NCBI GenBank assembly: GCA_023548195.1
Contig: JAJHZJ010000496.1
Coordinates: 6,208,702-6,272,701 of the forward strand
Origin: Bettongia penicillata ogilbyi
Lineage: Eukaryota > Chordata > Mammalia > Diprotodontia > Potoroidae
Direction: 5' to 3'
DNA: 64,000 nt
A program made the position numbers and the translations under genes. The notes beneath the pieces are model-generated. The model was given only the letters and a program-made list of their open reading frames with translations, was not told the origin of the DNA and ran no database searches. Below, in pieces: positions 53,104 through 63,843 of this stretch; the first letter of the stretch is position 1, and each line of letters begins with the position of its first letter.

Positions 53104-53955
53104 CTACATATTTTGTAATTAGTGTTATCTCTCCTATTCAATTCCTTTCATTCTTTCCTATTTTTCCTTGTTTCTTTTTTTTTTTTTTAATCATTTTAAC
53201 CTGGGTTGAGAGATGTGCTGTTAGTGGGAGAATAGAGCACACTTGACCAGGTAGTAAAACTGATATAAATTGTGGAGAACCTGTTTGTTAGAATCTCAGC
53301 CACTTATTAAGAACACTTGCAGAAGGATCTCCCTAATACTGAGTGGACCTTCTGTGTGGGATATATAGGGAAGAGTTTCAAAGGAGAGCCTGAGCATGGG
53401 TAGTTTCTGAATTGGTTACAATCTGCATTGTTGTAGGGAATGTCCACATCAGTGAGACTGTGGATCTGTTAAAGTAATTTTTAACTTACCAACTATTGAA
53501 CACTTGCTCATTGTCCCATAAAAACATTTAGATTAGTACTAGTTAGTTTGACGTGATCATTTTATTCTAGGAATTCTTTTTTGTTATTTGTGTTATTTCT
53601 AATAATTTATTCCTTATTTAACTAGTTGAACATAACTCCGTTTTTAAAGTAAAAGATTTTTTTGGCAATAAAATATATAATTTTGTTGTCTGATTAACTT
53701 ATTAGAAATCTGCTTTTAGTATAAAAGAAGTATGAAAAAAATTTCTCCTAGGTGTTTGCCAAGCTTTTTCATTGGTTAGCAAGAATTAAGAGGCTAGTTA
53801 GTGACAACGTTCTAGAAGTTTTATCCCCATGTTCCATGTGTAGTGTTGGACTTTTTATACTAGCAAATTATTTTTATTTCACCATTCCCCATAATAAGGC
53901 AACAGAATGATGTATTTGTTGTTTTTAAACCTTGGAACCCTATTCAAGCTGAAGA
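53104..53955. other. Non-repetitive stretch
   Basis: T13 run near 53177-53189; otherwise AT-rich with no recognisable feature. Confidence 0.5.
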
Positions 53956-53959
53956 AAGG

Positions 53960-55175
53960 ACAGAAATAGAACAGGATTTGAAAACGCAAGAAAAGAAGCA
54001 TCAGGGCTTTGGAAAGAATGGGTCGTACCAGGCTCACTTCATTTACCTTTTTGACAAGATGACTAAACTAATAGATGAGGGAAATGTTGTGGATAGTGTT
54101 TGCATAGGTTTTAGAAGAGTTTTTGATAAAGTACCATATACTGTTCTTTTGGAGAAGATGGAAAGGGATTAGATGAGAATATAGTCCAGTGGATATGGAA
54201 TTGATTGGGTAGTTGAATGTACATAATTGTGAATGGTTCAATGCCACATGGTAGGTGATGTCCAACAGTGTCCTAGGGATGTCTGCTTGTCTCAAACATT
54301 TTCTTGGATAAGATGTCTTGACGAATATTTGATGAAAGTGTGATGAAGGGGCATCATATTTTCAGAACAGAGGGATAGCTAACAGAGTAAATGACAAACT
54401 CAAGATTTTGACAGGCTAGGACATTGGACTGAATCTAGTAAGATGAAATATAATAGGGATAAATGTAGAGTCTTGTAGTTAGGTGCGAAAAATTACCTCC
54501 AAAATATAATGTGGGAAAGGCATATTCTTCAGGGAAAAAGAAATCTAAGGGCCGAAAGTACTAACTGAGGCAACGGTGTCATTTAGATGCTAAAAAAGTC
54601 AATGCAATTTTAGTTGCATTAGGAGGGACATAGTGCCGAGAATAGTCTCATTTTACTTTACCCTTTTCAGAACTTATGTGGAGTATTGTACTCAATCACG
54701 GGCCTCTCAGTTTAAGAACAATGTTGATAAGTTAGAGAGGAGTATCCAGAGGAAGGCTGTCATGACGGAGAAGGGTCTTGCGTTCATGTCATATGAGGAC
54801 TGGGAGACTGAACTGGACATGATTAATCTGTAGGAAAGAAGGTTCAGGGAGAGCATGATGACTGTTTTCAAGCATTTGACAGGCTTTCATGTGGGGGAGG
54901 AAATAGGCTTGCTCCCTTTGGCACCAGAGGACAAAATCAGAAGCAATGAACAGAGAGGATGTTTTAGGTTCCATGTCAGGAAAAACTTCCTAACAATTAG
55001 TGGCATCTGAAGGAGGAATGGATTATGATGGAGCTTCACAGACTTTTTTTCTTAGAGGTTGTCTCTTGGAAGCTGGTTGAACCCTTGTCAGTTATATTAT
55101 CATGGAGATTCCTTTGGTAGGGCTAGGCAGCCAGTGACTTCCCTTCCAACTCCCATATTCTGTGATTCTGTTCAC
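53960..55175 (+). pseudogene. CR1/L3 LINE: decayed reverse transcriptase and 3' end
   Basis: A 1.2-kb 3' portion of a CR1-type LINE. An open piece (53978-54172) covers reverse transcriptase motif A: VVDSVCIGFRRVFDKVPYTV, where functional members have DF.KAFDKVPH with a catalytic Asp, replaced here by Gly. A later piece (54633-54833) has LFRTYVEYCTQ, DKLERSIQRKA and SYEDWETELDMINL, the usual C-terminal LINE region. The 3' end shows gaaaaacttcctaacaatta and the terminal ccatattctgtgattctgtt. Frames are broken by several indels. Confidence 0.85.
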
Positions 55176-55359
55176 ATTACCAAAGCTTTCATCTTTTCTA
55201 TCAACTGTTCTGCTCTGTGAATAATGTCCTGCTGTGAAACCTCATGCATTTGAACTCGTGTTGGGAGATAACAATCTGAATAAGTCAAAGGTGAATTATA
55301 AAATATGCTTATAGAAATACAATTGTTCCAGAATCCATCAAGAAGTACTTTTTGGACAC

Positions 55360-55770
55360 TTTGGGTTTACCATGTCCAGGACAGAACTCATTGTCTTTGC
55401 CCCCAAATCTTTCATTGTTCTGAACTTGCCTGGTATTGTTAAAGGATCTACCATCTTTCCAATTACCCAGGCTTTAACTCTTGGTATCACTCATGATCCC
55501 TCCATATGTCTCACCCTCCTACTAAATCTAACCGGTTACCATATCCTGTCATCTTTATCTTCACAACGTTTCTAATATACATGCCTTTCTTTCTATTCAA
55601 ACATTTGCCACCCTGTGCAGGTCATTAGGATCTCACATCAAGACCACTGAAATAGCCTTCTGGTGGGTCTTCCTCCTACAAATGTCTTTCTAGCCCAGTC
55701 CCTCCTCCACTTAGCTTTCAGGGGGATCTTCATAAAACACAATTCTGACTACATCACACCCCAGTAAAAC
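55360..55770 (+). repeat. L2 LINE, ORF2 C-terminal region
   Basis: An open stretch MSRTELIVFAPK (55372-55575), then LTLGITHDPSI, the L2 region near the end of reverse transcriptase. It continues through caagaccactgaaatagcct, ctggtgggtcttcctcctac, tcttcataaaacacaattctgac. Fragmentary. Confidence 0.75.
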
Positions 55771-55939
55771 AAACAGGCAAATGAGAACAGCAGTTTTAAA
55801 AAAAGAAATTCAGTTGTATTGTTTTTGCTTCACATAGAGTTACAAATCAAACTAACAAAATATTCTTTCTCAGAAAAGGCTCCTGAAAGTGATTGCTTTA
55901 ATTTGTGTTGGATAATATTTTGTAATTAGCCTATTTCTT

Positions 55940-56175
55940 ATCGAGTATGTGTATGCGCTTTGTAGCTGCTCCCTTTTTCTGACCTGGGCTGGTTAGCCCG
56001 TCCTTATGTTGGCATGGTGGCCTCCTCTTCCCGTATTGGTTTACCATATTGGTGCTAACCTCAATATGGACACCAAATCAGCTTAACCTCCCACAGCTCC
56101 GAAATCCCAAGCTCAAATGATGCATTAGCTTCAGCCTTCCACGATAGCAGTAATTATACATATATGTCATCACAT
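55940..56175 (-). pseudogene. 7SL RNA pseudogene fragment
   Basis: Reverse complement of the SRP RNA. On plus one reads gctccctttttctgacctgggctggtta, catggtggcctcc, ttaccatattggtgctaacc, tatggacaccaaatcagc, ctcaaatgatgca, gcttcagccttccacgatagcag. These match, in order, gacctgggccggtt, caccatattgatgccgaac, gcggacacccgatcgg, actcaagcgatcc and ctcagcctcccgagtagc of reverse-complement 7SL. 7SL forms the scaffold of the signal recognition particle. The identity is modest, the ends are worn and no Pol III promoter is intact, so this is a retroposed relic rather than a working gene. Confidence 0.75.
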
Positions 56176-57380
56176 TCAACTTGGTCAACAGTTATTGCTC
56201 GCTTTCTCCACATGTCCTGCCTGCCATATTACACATTTCTTTGATAAAAATCCTTTACTCTACTTATTCTTTGTAGTTTATTTTTTCCCAAATTCATTTT
56301 GCTTTTCATATTTTTAGTTTATTTTTAGTTTTTAGCATTCACTTACATGTTTTAAATTTTCTCCTTCTTTTGACTTTGAATAGAAAACCTCTCTCTAGAT
56401 GAGTTTTTTTTGGGGGGGTGTAGACAATAGTGGTAATAAATTATATATAATGATGTAAGAGGGAAAAGGAAATCAATTACACACAAAACTTACAAATCCA
56501 AATTACATTTATTGTGTGGTGTTTACAACTAAAGACTCAGGGAGGTTGGAGAAAGAAAAACCTGTGGGTCTACATTTCAAGGTGGACCTCCACTAGCCAT
56601 TCTGTGATGCCACTATCTGATCAGATGATTGTAGAGGTAGTACGCAGCCACAGATTAATTTTTTTCATTTTTGTTTTTAAAACATTTTATTCATTACTTA
56701 TGTATATTCATTTGTATAATAAATATATTTGTATATTATATTTGTATATTATTTGTATTGACATTTTTATTTATTATTTTCCCATGTTTTCCTTTCTTAA
56801 TAGGAATTCCGTAAGTTGATAGGCAAAATAAGGCCTAACCTGTTTCTTCTGTGTCAGGATCTATGCTTTGGTAAATTTTGAGCAGTTAAGGAGTTGAATG
56901 GAATGAAGTGTGATCACAGAAATGGAATACTTGTTTCCCCAAAGCTATTGAAATACCATTAAAAAGGGGATGTAAAGGTTTGTCCCTATGATTTCAGACC
57001 CAATGAAGGGCATTCCATTTGGTTCTATGTAGATATTTATCTAGAAAGTTGTAATTTTTTACTTGTATCAGTGGAGACCTCTGTTGGTTTGGGGACAGAA
57101 TACAAAAATTATAGGAACTAAAACAACATAGGTATCAGAAGAATAATCAATTGTTATAGGCACAGATATACCAGGAAGGTCTCTGACTCACCAGGCCACT
57201 GCCAAGACTACAAAGGGAAGTCTAAATGGTAAATGTCAAAATCATGGGAAGAGGCAGAATCACCACTGAGACATTAGGCAATGAAATGTGCGAAGTCATA
57301 CATCAGCAGACCCTGTCATATCCTAACATCTTTGTAGTTTCTTACTTAATCTTGTTTACACGAGAAATTCCCTTGGTAAG
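56176..57380. other. Non-repetitive stretch
   Basis: No gene or repeat named. Short features: G7 at 56411-56417, TATTTGTA-rich stretch at 56715-56780. Confidence 0.45.
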
Positions 57381-57384
57381 CCTT

Positions 57385-57572
57385 GTGTAGTTGAAGAAAT
57401 GTTAGATGTGGAGTCAGAAGAGAACTGAACTCAAACTTTGGCCTGGCACTTGATTGTGGGGTCATGGACCAGTCATTTTACCACTGTGAACCTCAATTTC
57501 TTCAAATCTAAAATGTAATGCCACCTAAAAACATGGATCTCATAGGTTCTTTGTAAGACTTAAAGGTGCATG
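57385..57572 (+). repeat. MIR/CORE-SINE
   Basis: gttagatgtggagtcagaag, actcaaactttggcctggc, ctcaatttcttcaaatctaa, atctcataggttctttgtaag. Confidence 0.7.
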
Positions 57573-57614
57573 TGTATGTTTTTATGTGTTTGTGTGCATG
57601 TGTGTTTTTTTTTC

Positions 57615-57900
57615 ACTTTTCTCCCCTACATTCACATTTTACTACATCACACCGCCCTCCCATGCTCTGTAGTTCAACCAGAGTCTTTGCTGCCTCTTGC
57701 ACACAACATTCCATTTCAATCTCAGCATCTCTGTACTGGCTGTCCTCCATCCCTGAAATGCTCTCCTTTCTTCTCTGCTTCTTCGAATCATAGATTTCCT
57801 TTAAAATTCATCTCATGAATCCCCTTCTCCATGGCTCCTGATCATTACCCTGCTACATGCACCCACCCTCTTAAAACTACCTTATGTAAAGGCTTATATA
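57615..57900 (+). repeat. L2 LINE, first part (split by MIR)
   Basis: catccctgaaatgctctcc, cttcttcgaatcatagatttc, tttaaaattcatctcatg, ctaccttatgtaaaggctta; continues at 58130. Confidence 0.7.
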
Positions 57901-57907
57901 TTGTAGT

Positions 57908-58125
57908 CAGAGAGATGGTGCAATGGACTTCAAAGCAGGAAAACTTGAGTTCAGATATTCCCTTCAATATTTACTTTCTTTGTGGGATTGTCAGTCACTT
58001 AAACTCTTTTTCCTCTGTAAAATAAGGAGAATTATGGCAGCTAATGTATCTGTTGTGAGGATTGAATGAGATAATATTTATAAAGTACTTTACAAACCTT
58101 AAATGCTGGTTTGTTATTATTTCGA
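57908..58125 (+). repeat. MIR SINE nested in L2
   Basis: gagatggtgcaatggacttc, ttgagttcagatattcccttc, tttttcctctgtaaaataag, ttgtgaggattgaatgag, aaagtactttacaaacctt. Confidence 0.8.
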
Positions 58126-58129
58126 TTGC

Positions 58130-58255
58130 TCTTGTTGTATACATACATCTTGTCTCCTCAAATAAAACATAAGCAGCAACAACACTTACCACAACGTGTG
58201 CCACATAAGACTGTATTTCATAAATGGTTATTGACTGGCTGGCAAACCATAAAGT
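58130..58255 (+). repeat. L2 LINE, terminal part
   Basis: acatcttgtctcctcaaataa, cttaccacaacgtgtgccac, ataaatggttattgactgg: the L2 end continuing from 57900. Confidence 0.6.
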
Positions 58256-58281
58256 CATTTATAGACAGCAACAATTCTGTC

Positions 58282-58542
58282 TCATGTTGTTGGCGGTGTT
58301 TAGTCATTTTAGTTGTGTCTGACTCGCTGTGACCCCATTTGGGGTTTTCTTGGCAAAGATACTGAAGGGGTTGCCATTTCCTTCTTTGACTCATTATACA
58401 GATGAAGAAACTGAGGCAAACAGCATCAAGTGATTTGCCCAGGGTCACATAGCTAGTAAGTGTCTAAGGCCAGATTTGAACTCGTATCTTTCTAACTCCA
58501 GGACCAAGGTGCTCTGTCCACTGTGCCACCTAGCTGGCCTCA
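58282..58542 (-). repeat. Marsupial tRNA-derived CORE-SINE, complete
   Basis: Reverse copy: gtttagtcattttagttgtg, gaccccatttggggttttct, acagatgaagaaactgaggc, cccagggtcacatagctagt, gaactcgtatctttctaac, tgtccactgtgccacctagc. Full-length and well preserved. Confidence 0.9.
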
Positions 58543-58784
58543 GTTCTTTCTTAAAGATACTGCAAAACCTCTGTTCCTAGTGCTGAAAATTCTGAATTGA
58601 TGAAACCTAAAGTAAGAAGATTTTACTCCATTTTCTCTATATCATCTTTAACAAAAATGTATTAGATTGTAGGGAAAGCCACTGAAAAGCAGCATAACAT
58701 AGATCCTAATGAAATCGAGTTCTCCATAATGCTTTTATCCTATTCTTAATAATGGAATGATTTCAAAGAAAAGAGTTTAGATGA

Positions 58785-59022
58785 AGAGGCAACTTGGCAT
58801 AGTAGAAAAGCCTTTTAACTTGAAGTCAGAAAGCATCTCTATTTGAAAGCTGACTTTGACAGTTAATAGCTGTGTGATCACAGGAGAGTCACGCAAGATC
58901 TTGGGGCCTCCATTTCTTTATCTGTAAAATTAAAAGAGTTTTAGTATTTGTTTCACAAGGTTGTAAGGAAAATATTTTAGAAAACTTAAATGCTACATTA
59001 GGCTATTATTGTTATATTATTA
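58785..59022 (+). repeat. MIR SINE, near full length
   Basis: ggcaacttggcatagtagaaa, agctgtgtgatcacaggaga, gcctccatttctttatctgt, tttcacaaggttgtaaggaa, ggctattattgttatatta. Confidence 0.8.
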
Positions 59023-59304
59023 AGATTATTATCATATACCATCATCATTATAGATCCTCCTTACTGAAAATTATCTAGGTCAATAAGCTAGAATTGATTT
59101 TTTTAAGATGGAGGGTGTGTAGAATAGACTGGTCCTAGAATTATACTTTAGGCAAAGTTACATGAGACAGGTTCATTCTCCCAGCAAATGATATTAAAGC
59201 AATTTGCCAGTTTGGGGATGCCAAAGAGACTTTCGGGTCATAATAAACGCTTGGAACAGTATGAAGTAGCAGAGATGATTCCTAAAAGTTGAGGATTGTC
59301 TTTT

Positions 59305-59470
59305 TATATAAAAAGTCAGATTTCTATGAAAAGCTAAATCATTATTTCAACTTATTTCATTTAACAAACCATTTCAAGAAACATTTACTGCATCCTTACT
59401 TTGTACAAGGTGCTATGCTAGTCTGGGGATAAATTAGACAAGGGTAAATGTCCCTATTCTTAAAGCAGAA
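59305..59470 (+). repeat. Local duplicate, copy A
   Basis: agatttctatgaaaagctaaatc...ttaacaaaccatttcaagaaac aligns with 60050-60220 for over 150 bases at roughly 75-80 percent by eye. The second half is the ancient 'tactatgtgc' repeat, but the first 60 bases are not part of that repeat elsewhere in the window. Confidence 0.6.
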
Positions 59471-60049
59471 GTGAGAGGGGGGAGTGGAACATGGACATAA
59501 AGAAATACACAAAGTCATATAAAATGATTTCAAGAGTGAGAGAATGCAAAAAAATGCTATTTAAAAATAAAGTTGGAAATCAGAAAAAGAAAAAATATCC
59601 AAGTATGTCATAGGAAGTAAAAAACCGTGCTGAGTATATATTGTACCATCCCATACTGCTTTGGATCCAGTCAGAATTTCAAAAATCAATGAATGGTAAA
59701 TAATAGCCTTCTCTATTACTCTTGACCCAAATGGAAACAGCAGATCATCATAAGATAAATTTACTTTATTTATTATCATAGAACCCACTAAAAATGGACA
59801 ACTTTTCTGCCCCTCCCTTTTTTTGACTTACAAATTATCACCAGAAAGTTAAGATATTTTTGTGATTACAGGGAAAAAAAACACAAAATTTAGAAATCTC
59901 AGATTCTTATAGTACTTTGTGGGCTAAACGATACTGTTTTTAGCTACCTTTTACAGGTGAGAATAAGTTGCTGAATAAATAACTACCTTTTGTTCATGTT
60001 CATGCAAACTAGTAGTTGTATGATGTCGAATTCAAACTCGTCTTTACAT
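59471..60049. other. Non-repetitive stretch between local duplicates
   Basis: No gene or repeat recognised. Confidence 0.45.
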
Positions 60050-60220
60050 ATAAGCAAAAACTTCAGGTTTCTATGGAAAACTAAATCTTTATTTCAGTTT
60101 ATTCCATTTCAACAAACCATTCCAAGAAACATTTATTAAGTACTTACTATGTACAAAATTTTGTGCTAAAATCTGGGAAATAATCAGACAAAAATAAAAG
60201 TCCTTGCTGTTGAAGTCCAG
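60050..60220 (+). repeat. Local duplicate, copy B
   Basis: aggtttctatggaaaactaaatc...ttcaacaaaccattccaagaaac, partner of 59305-59470, same orientation, about 750 bp apart. Confidence 0.6.
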
Positions 60221-60234
60221 TGAGGTCTCTCTAT

Positions 60235-61430
60235 TACACTGTTTTTTGCTATCACAAATAGTGTTACCCTGAATCTTTTTGTATAGATTGGGTTTATTTT
60301 TCTTCTATTAACTTCTTTGAGAATAAGGCTTATAGTGATATTACTGAACCAAGTGGTATGCACAATTTCATAACTCTTACTTCATATTTTCTTCATATGT
60401 TATTTTCCTCAAAAGTCATATCCATATCACTAGTAGTGAATTAGCATGCCTGTTTTTCCTTAGTTCATCCAAAATTTAATTTCTCCATATTTTATCTACT
60501 TTGCCAGTAGATCGATATCTTAGAGTTGCTTAATTTGTATTTCTTTTATTACTAGAGTTTTTGGGTACTTTTTTTTCATATAGGTGTTAAAAATAGCAGA
60601 GGGAAAAACTGTGGCTTTGGAATTCAGGGGTTGTGAATTCAAATGCTGAGACTAAGGCCTCCTCCCTTAGCAAATAATTTTGTCCCTTTGGGTCTCATCT
60701 GTAAAATGAGATAATTGAACTCCATGACCCAGTTCGATCCAGCTTTAAATCCATGATCTCATGATATTATTGGGGCATTCTTCTTAATCATATAGATAAG
60801 TTTCATACCCCATTGATTTTTTTTAATTTCATACTTTTTTCAGCCTTTTAATGCAATAACTTCTCCTAGTCTATATACATTATTCTATTCTGACTAATTA
60901 CTTTTATTTGTGCACAGTCTTTTGTTTTATCTTTTACATTTTCCTGTATGTCATTGATGGATAGACTTCTTTTTCCAAACTTAGTATTAGTAGGTATATA
61001 ACATTCTTTCCTCCTGTAATTTTAAAAAGTGTTTTGTATTTTTATTTATTTACTTGTACCATTTTTTGTCAAAAGTTATTGCTCAGTTTTTGCAGCTTAT
61101 CACAAAATTTTCATCATATTTTCATGTGACTTAATTTTAATAGTAGCAATGATTTTCTAATGTTTTCAAACTCAAATATTATATAATCTATGAATTTTAC
61201 TGATCTTTTATTGTTATGAAATAGCTTATAATTTTAATGCTGTGATATCATGCATTAAATAGTTTATCATCTTGGAATTTAATACAGTGTTATGGTATGG
61301 GATGCTGGTAAAAACAACTGTCTAAAATAATAATCATTTTCCCCAGCACTTTTGTAGAATAAAAGAGTTCTTTCCCCAATAATTTACAATCTTGAGCTTA
61401 TTGAACACTGTAAGATATTCTCTCTCTCTC
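60235..61430 (-). repeat. Old L1 ORF2 fragment, interrupted by a SINE
   Basis: Antisense L1 ORF2 landmarks in decayed form: gatattactgaaccaagtgg, atgcacaatttcataactc, ttgcttaatttgtatttcttt, gttatggtatgggatgctgg, ttttgtagaataaaagagttc, attgaacactgtaagata. No frame survives. It appears to be the oldest L1 in the window. Confidence 0.65.
60590..60768 (+). repeat. SINE with CR1/L2-like tail nested in old L1
   Basis: ctgtggctttggaattcagg, gtgaattcaaatgctgagac, gggtctcatctgtaaaatga, ccagctttaaatccatgatc. Confidence 0.7.
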
Positions 61431-61442
61431 TGTCTTTCCATA

Positions 61443-61444
<2 letters not shown>

Positions 61445-61480
<36 letters not shown>
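61445..61480. repeat. CA microsatellite
   Basis: (CA)16 or so. A CTCT run lies just upstream (61420-61432). Bases 61481-61955 show only pyrimidine-rich unassigned sequence. Confidence 0.95.
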
Positions 61481-61484
<4 letters not shown>

Positions 61485-61959
61485 TATTCTTTCTGAATCT
61501 TGCTTATCTAATTTTTTTCTTCTCATCTACTTTTCTTTCTGGTTTTATCCATGACTAAATAAAGTTCTGACAATTTTATTTGACATCTAACAATACCACT
61601 CTCCCAGGAAAGGAAGTTTAGTTTTCTGTCTTTTGCATTTTCCTTCCTTCCTATGCTCCATCTGCCCCCTTTTGTATTCTCCCTCTTCATCTCTCTCCCC
61701 TTTTCCTACTCTGCCTTTCCATCTATCTGTCCTGTTACTCTCGTTTATTTTCTGAATGGATGCTAATAGAGATATTATGGAATTATTTATTCACTCATTC
61801 ATTTATTTTTACTGAATGAATTTATATTTCTTATTCTTTACTCTCATAATGGGCAAACTGAGCATTTTGTATATATTTTTCTCTTTTTCTTAGTTATTTA
61901 AATTTCTCTTTTGTTTGTTATTATCTATCCACTGCACATACACTTCCATGGGTTATTGA

Positions 61960-62600
61960 CCCTTGATAGACCTCTCTGTTACACTGCAGTCCATTCTCCA
62001 TTCATTGTCAAATTGATTTTTCTAAAGTGCAAATTTAACTGTGTCAGATACTTTCACTTATATCCCACAATTCAGTCAACTACAGTGGCTCCCTATTGCC
62101 TTGGTGATCTCTGCCTTTTAAAGTGTTTCATAGCCTGGTCCCTTTCTGTCCTTCCAGTCTTCTTGTGCCTTACATTTTCACCTCTTCCTACATACAGTGT
62201 GATCCAGTAACATGGGCTTACTTGTTCCTCCTTATATTAGACACTCTATCTCCTATTTGCATCTTCATTTACTTTATTTACCACGTGCCTGGAACTCGTT
62301 CCCTCCTCATCTCCATCTCCTAAATTTCTTGACTTCCTTCAAGTTTTAGCTAAAACTGTACCCTCTAAAAGAAGCTTTTCTTGCTTTCTATAATGTTTGT
62401 GCCTTCCTTCTAAATTGGTTATGCCCAGTTTATCTTGTATAGTCTTGTTTTTACACAGTTGTTTACCTGTTGTCTCCCCAGTTAGGAGTGTTTGGGAGAA
62501 GGATCCATTTGTCTTTTGACTTTCTTTGTAACCCAGCTCTTGGCACAGTGTCTGCCACAGAGTAGGCACTTAACTACTTTTTTGTTGATTTGATAGAGGG
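61960..62600 (+). repeat. L2 LINE, long 3' portion
   Basis: The longest continuous L2 here: cagtccattctccattcatt, tttttctaaagtgcaaattt, cagtggctccctattgcctt, ttcatagcctggtccctttc, cttcaagttttagctaaaac, agttgtttacctgttgtctc, cttggcacagtgtctgccac, agagtaggcacttaactac. It comprises the end of ORF2 and the 3' UTR; no long frame survives. Confidence 0.85.
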
Positions 62601-62744
62601 AAATAAATCTCCTCTTATGTTAGATGTTGGCCAGAATTTGTCAGTCTTCACCTGAAGAAAGTTGTTTGATTTCCCAAAATAGTTAGATCTGTGACATACT
62701 TTCTCTATGTTATGGTAGTATCAACCATAATAACCACCTTTTTT

Positions 62745-62965
62745 ATAATTTAGTTTACAAAGTGTTGTATATAGTTTGTTTTGTTTGAATAGCACAGCAA
62801 GCCTTTGGATTAGCATATATAAATTTTATCCATTTTACAGATGAGAACATTGAAATCAAACAGGTTAAGTTACTTGCTTCTTGTCAAAATTAGAGATAAG
62901 AGAAAAAATTCAAACCCAGAAATCTCTTGATTCTAGGTCTTGAATTCTTCCCACCACACCACATT
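62745..62965 (-). repeat. MIR SINE
   Basis: agcacagcaagcctttggatt, ttatccattttacagatgag, aacaggttaagttacttgc, aatctcttgattctaggtc. Confidence 0.75.
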
Positions 62966-63640
62966 AATGGTGTTATAATGGGGAGATGCCATGATAAACC
63001 TTTAGTAAATATTTAAACTTTTCCTACCCATTCTCTGGAGAATCATTCTTCATTTGTTGTCTCCTCCATTAAGCATTTACCACGAGCCTACAATCACCAC
63101 AGTAAGCAAGCATCTCCAAGAAGAAAACCTTAGTGACCCTAATGAGTGTCTAGAACACATTTTGCAGGGGTGAAATGTTGAGAAAAGGTTGGTTTTCAAC
63201 ACCATTCAAGATGGATGTTCCATTTTGTAAAGTTACTTTTAAAAACTCCCACAAAAACCAAGGGATCATGGAGACTTCTAGTTATCGAGTTTCAGTAGTA
63301 ACATTTGCACTTGTGAGCTCTTGCAGGGATCAGTTCATCTAGTTAACCTTCATCAAAATTGCTGTCCTCTACTTTATCCCATGAAGCAACTAGTGAAGGA
63401 GAAAATGTTAATTAGGAAGCTTTTAAAGATTAATTTTTTTTCCATTTGCACAAAGTAGAGTGCTTACCACTTTCCGTGCTAAATAAGGTTCTCTGCTTGG
63501 CAACGCCAGCTTTGCTGTGGTAATTGTGTGCTCACAGTAAATACTTGATGGTGGAGAAGACAAGTTCAGAAAGCAATTTTTTCCAACAGCCAACCAGAAC
63601 AGTGTGTTCTGTTCCCAATAAATTAATGGATTTAACCTTG
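62966..63640. other. Repeat-free stretch
   Basis: No repeat recognised. Higher complexity than most of the window; a minus ORF (63423-63692, 89 codons) has no recognisable domain. Confidence 0.45.
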
Positions 63641-63659
63641 CAGCTGGCTCGGTGTTATT

Positions 63660-63687
63660 ATGCAAATATTCTTCTGGGATTATAAAA
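63660..63687 (+). promoter_or_regulatory. Possible core promoter: octamer plus TATA box
   Basis: ATGCAAAT (octamer motif, 63660-63667) is followed 13 bases later by TATAAAA (63681-63687). The spacing would place a start site near 63710. Both motifs can occur by chance in AT-rich DNA; the call rests on their proximity and on the possible exon just downstream. Confidence 0.25.
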
Positions 63688-63732
63688 GCCAACTGATTCT
63701 CTACAAAGAAAGTTGTCTCTTTCTTCTTGCAG

Positions 63733-63843
63733 ATTGCAAGTGACTAAATAATTGACACATTGTATAACCATGTTAAGTGAAGAAAAAATGAGTATTTCCA
63801 ATGCTTTTTATCTAGTTCCTTTTTGCATGCTGATATTTGCCAG
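63733..63843 (+). CDS. Possible coding exon with signal-peptide-like start (speculative)
   Basis: Bounded by a good 3' splice site (tctctttcttcttgcag, ending 63732) and a 5' splice site CAG/GTGAAA (donor GT at 63844). An ATG at 63770 has A at -3 and an upstream in-frame stop (taa). It would encode 24 residues, MLSEEKMSISNAFYLVPFCM and LIFA, with a hydrophobic run like a secretory signal, before the donor interrupts the next codon. If transcription starts near 63710 this would be a first exon. No gene is recognised and no downstream exon lies in the remaining 157 bases. Confidence 0.2.
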
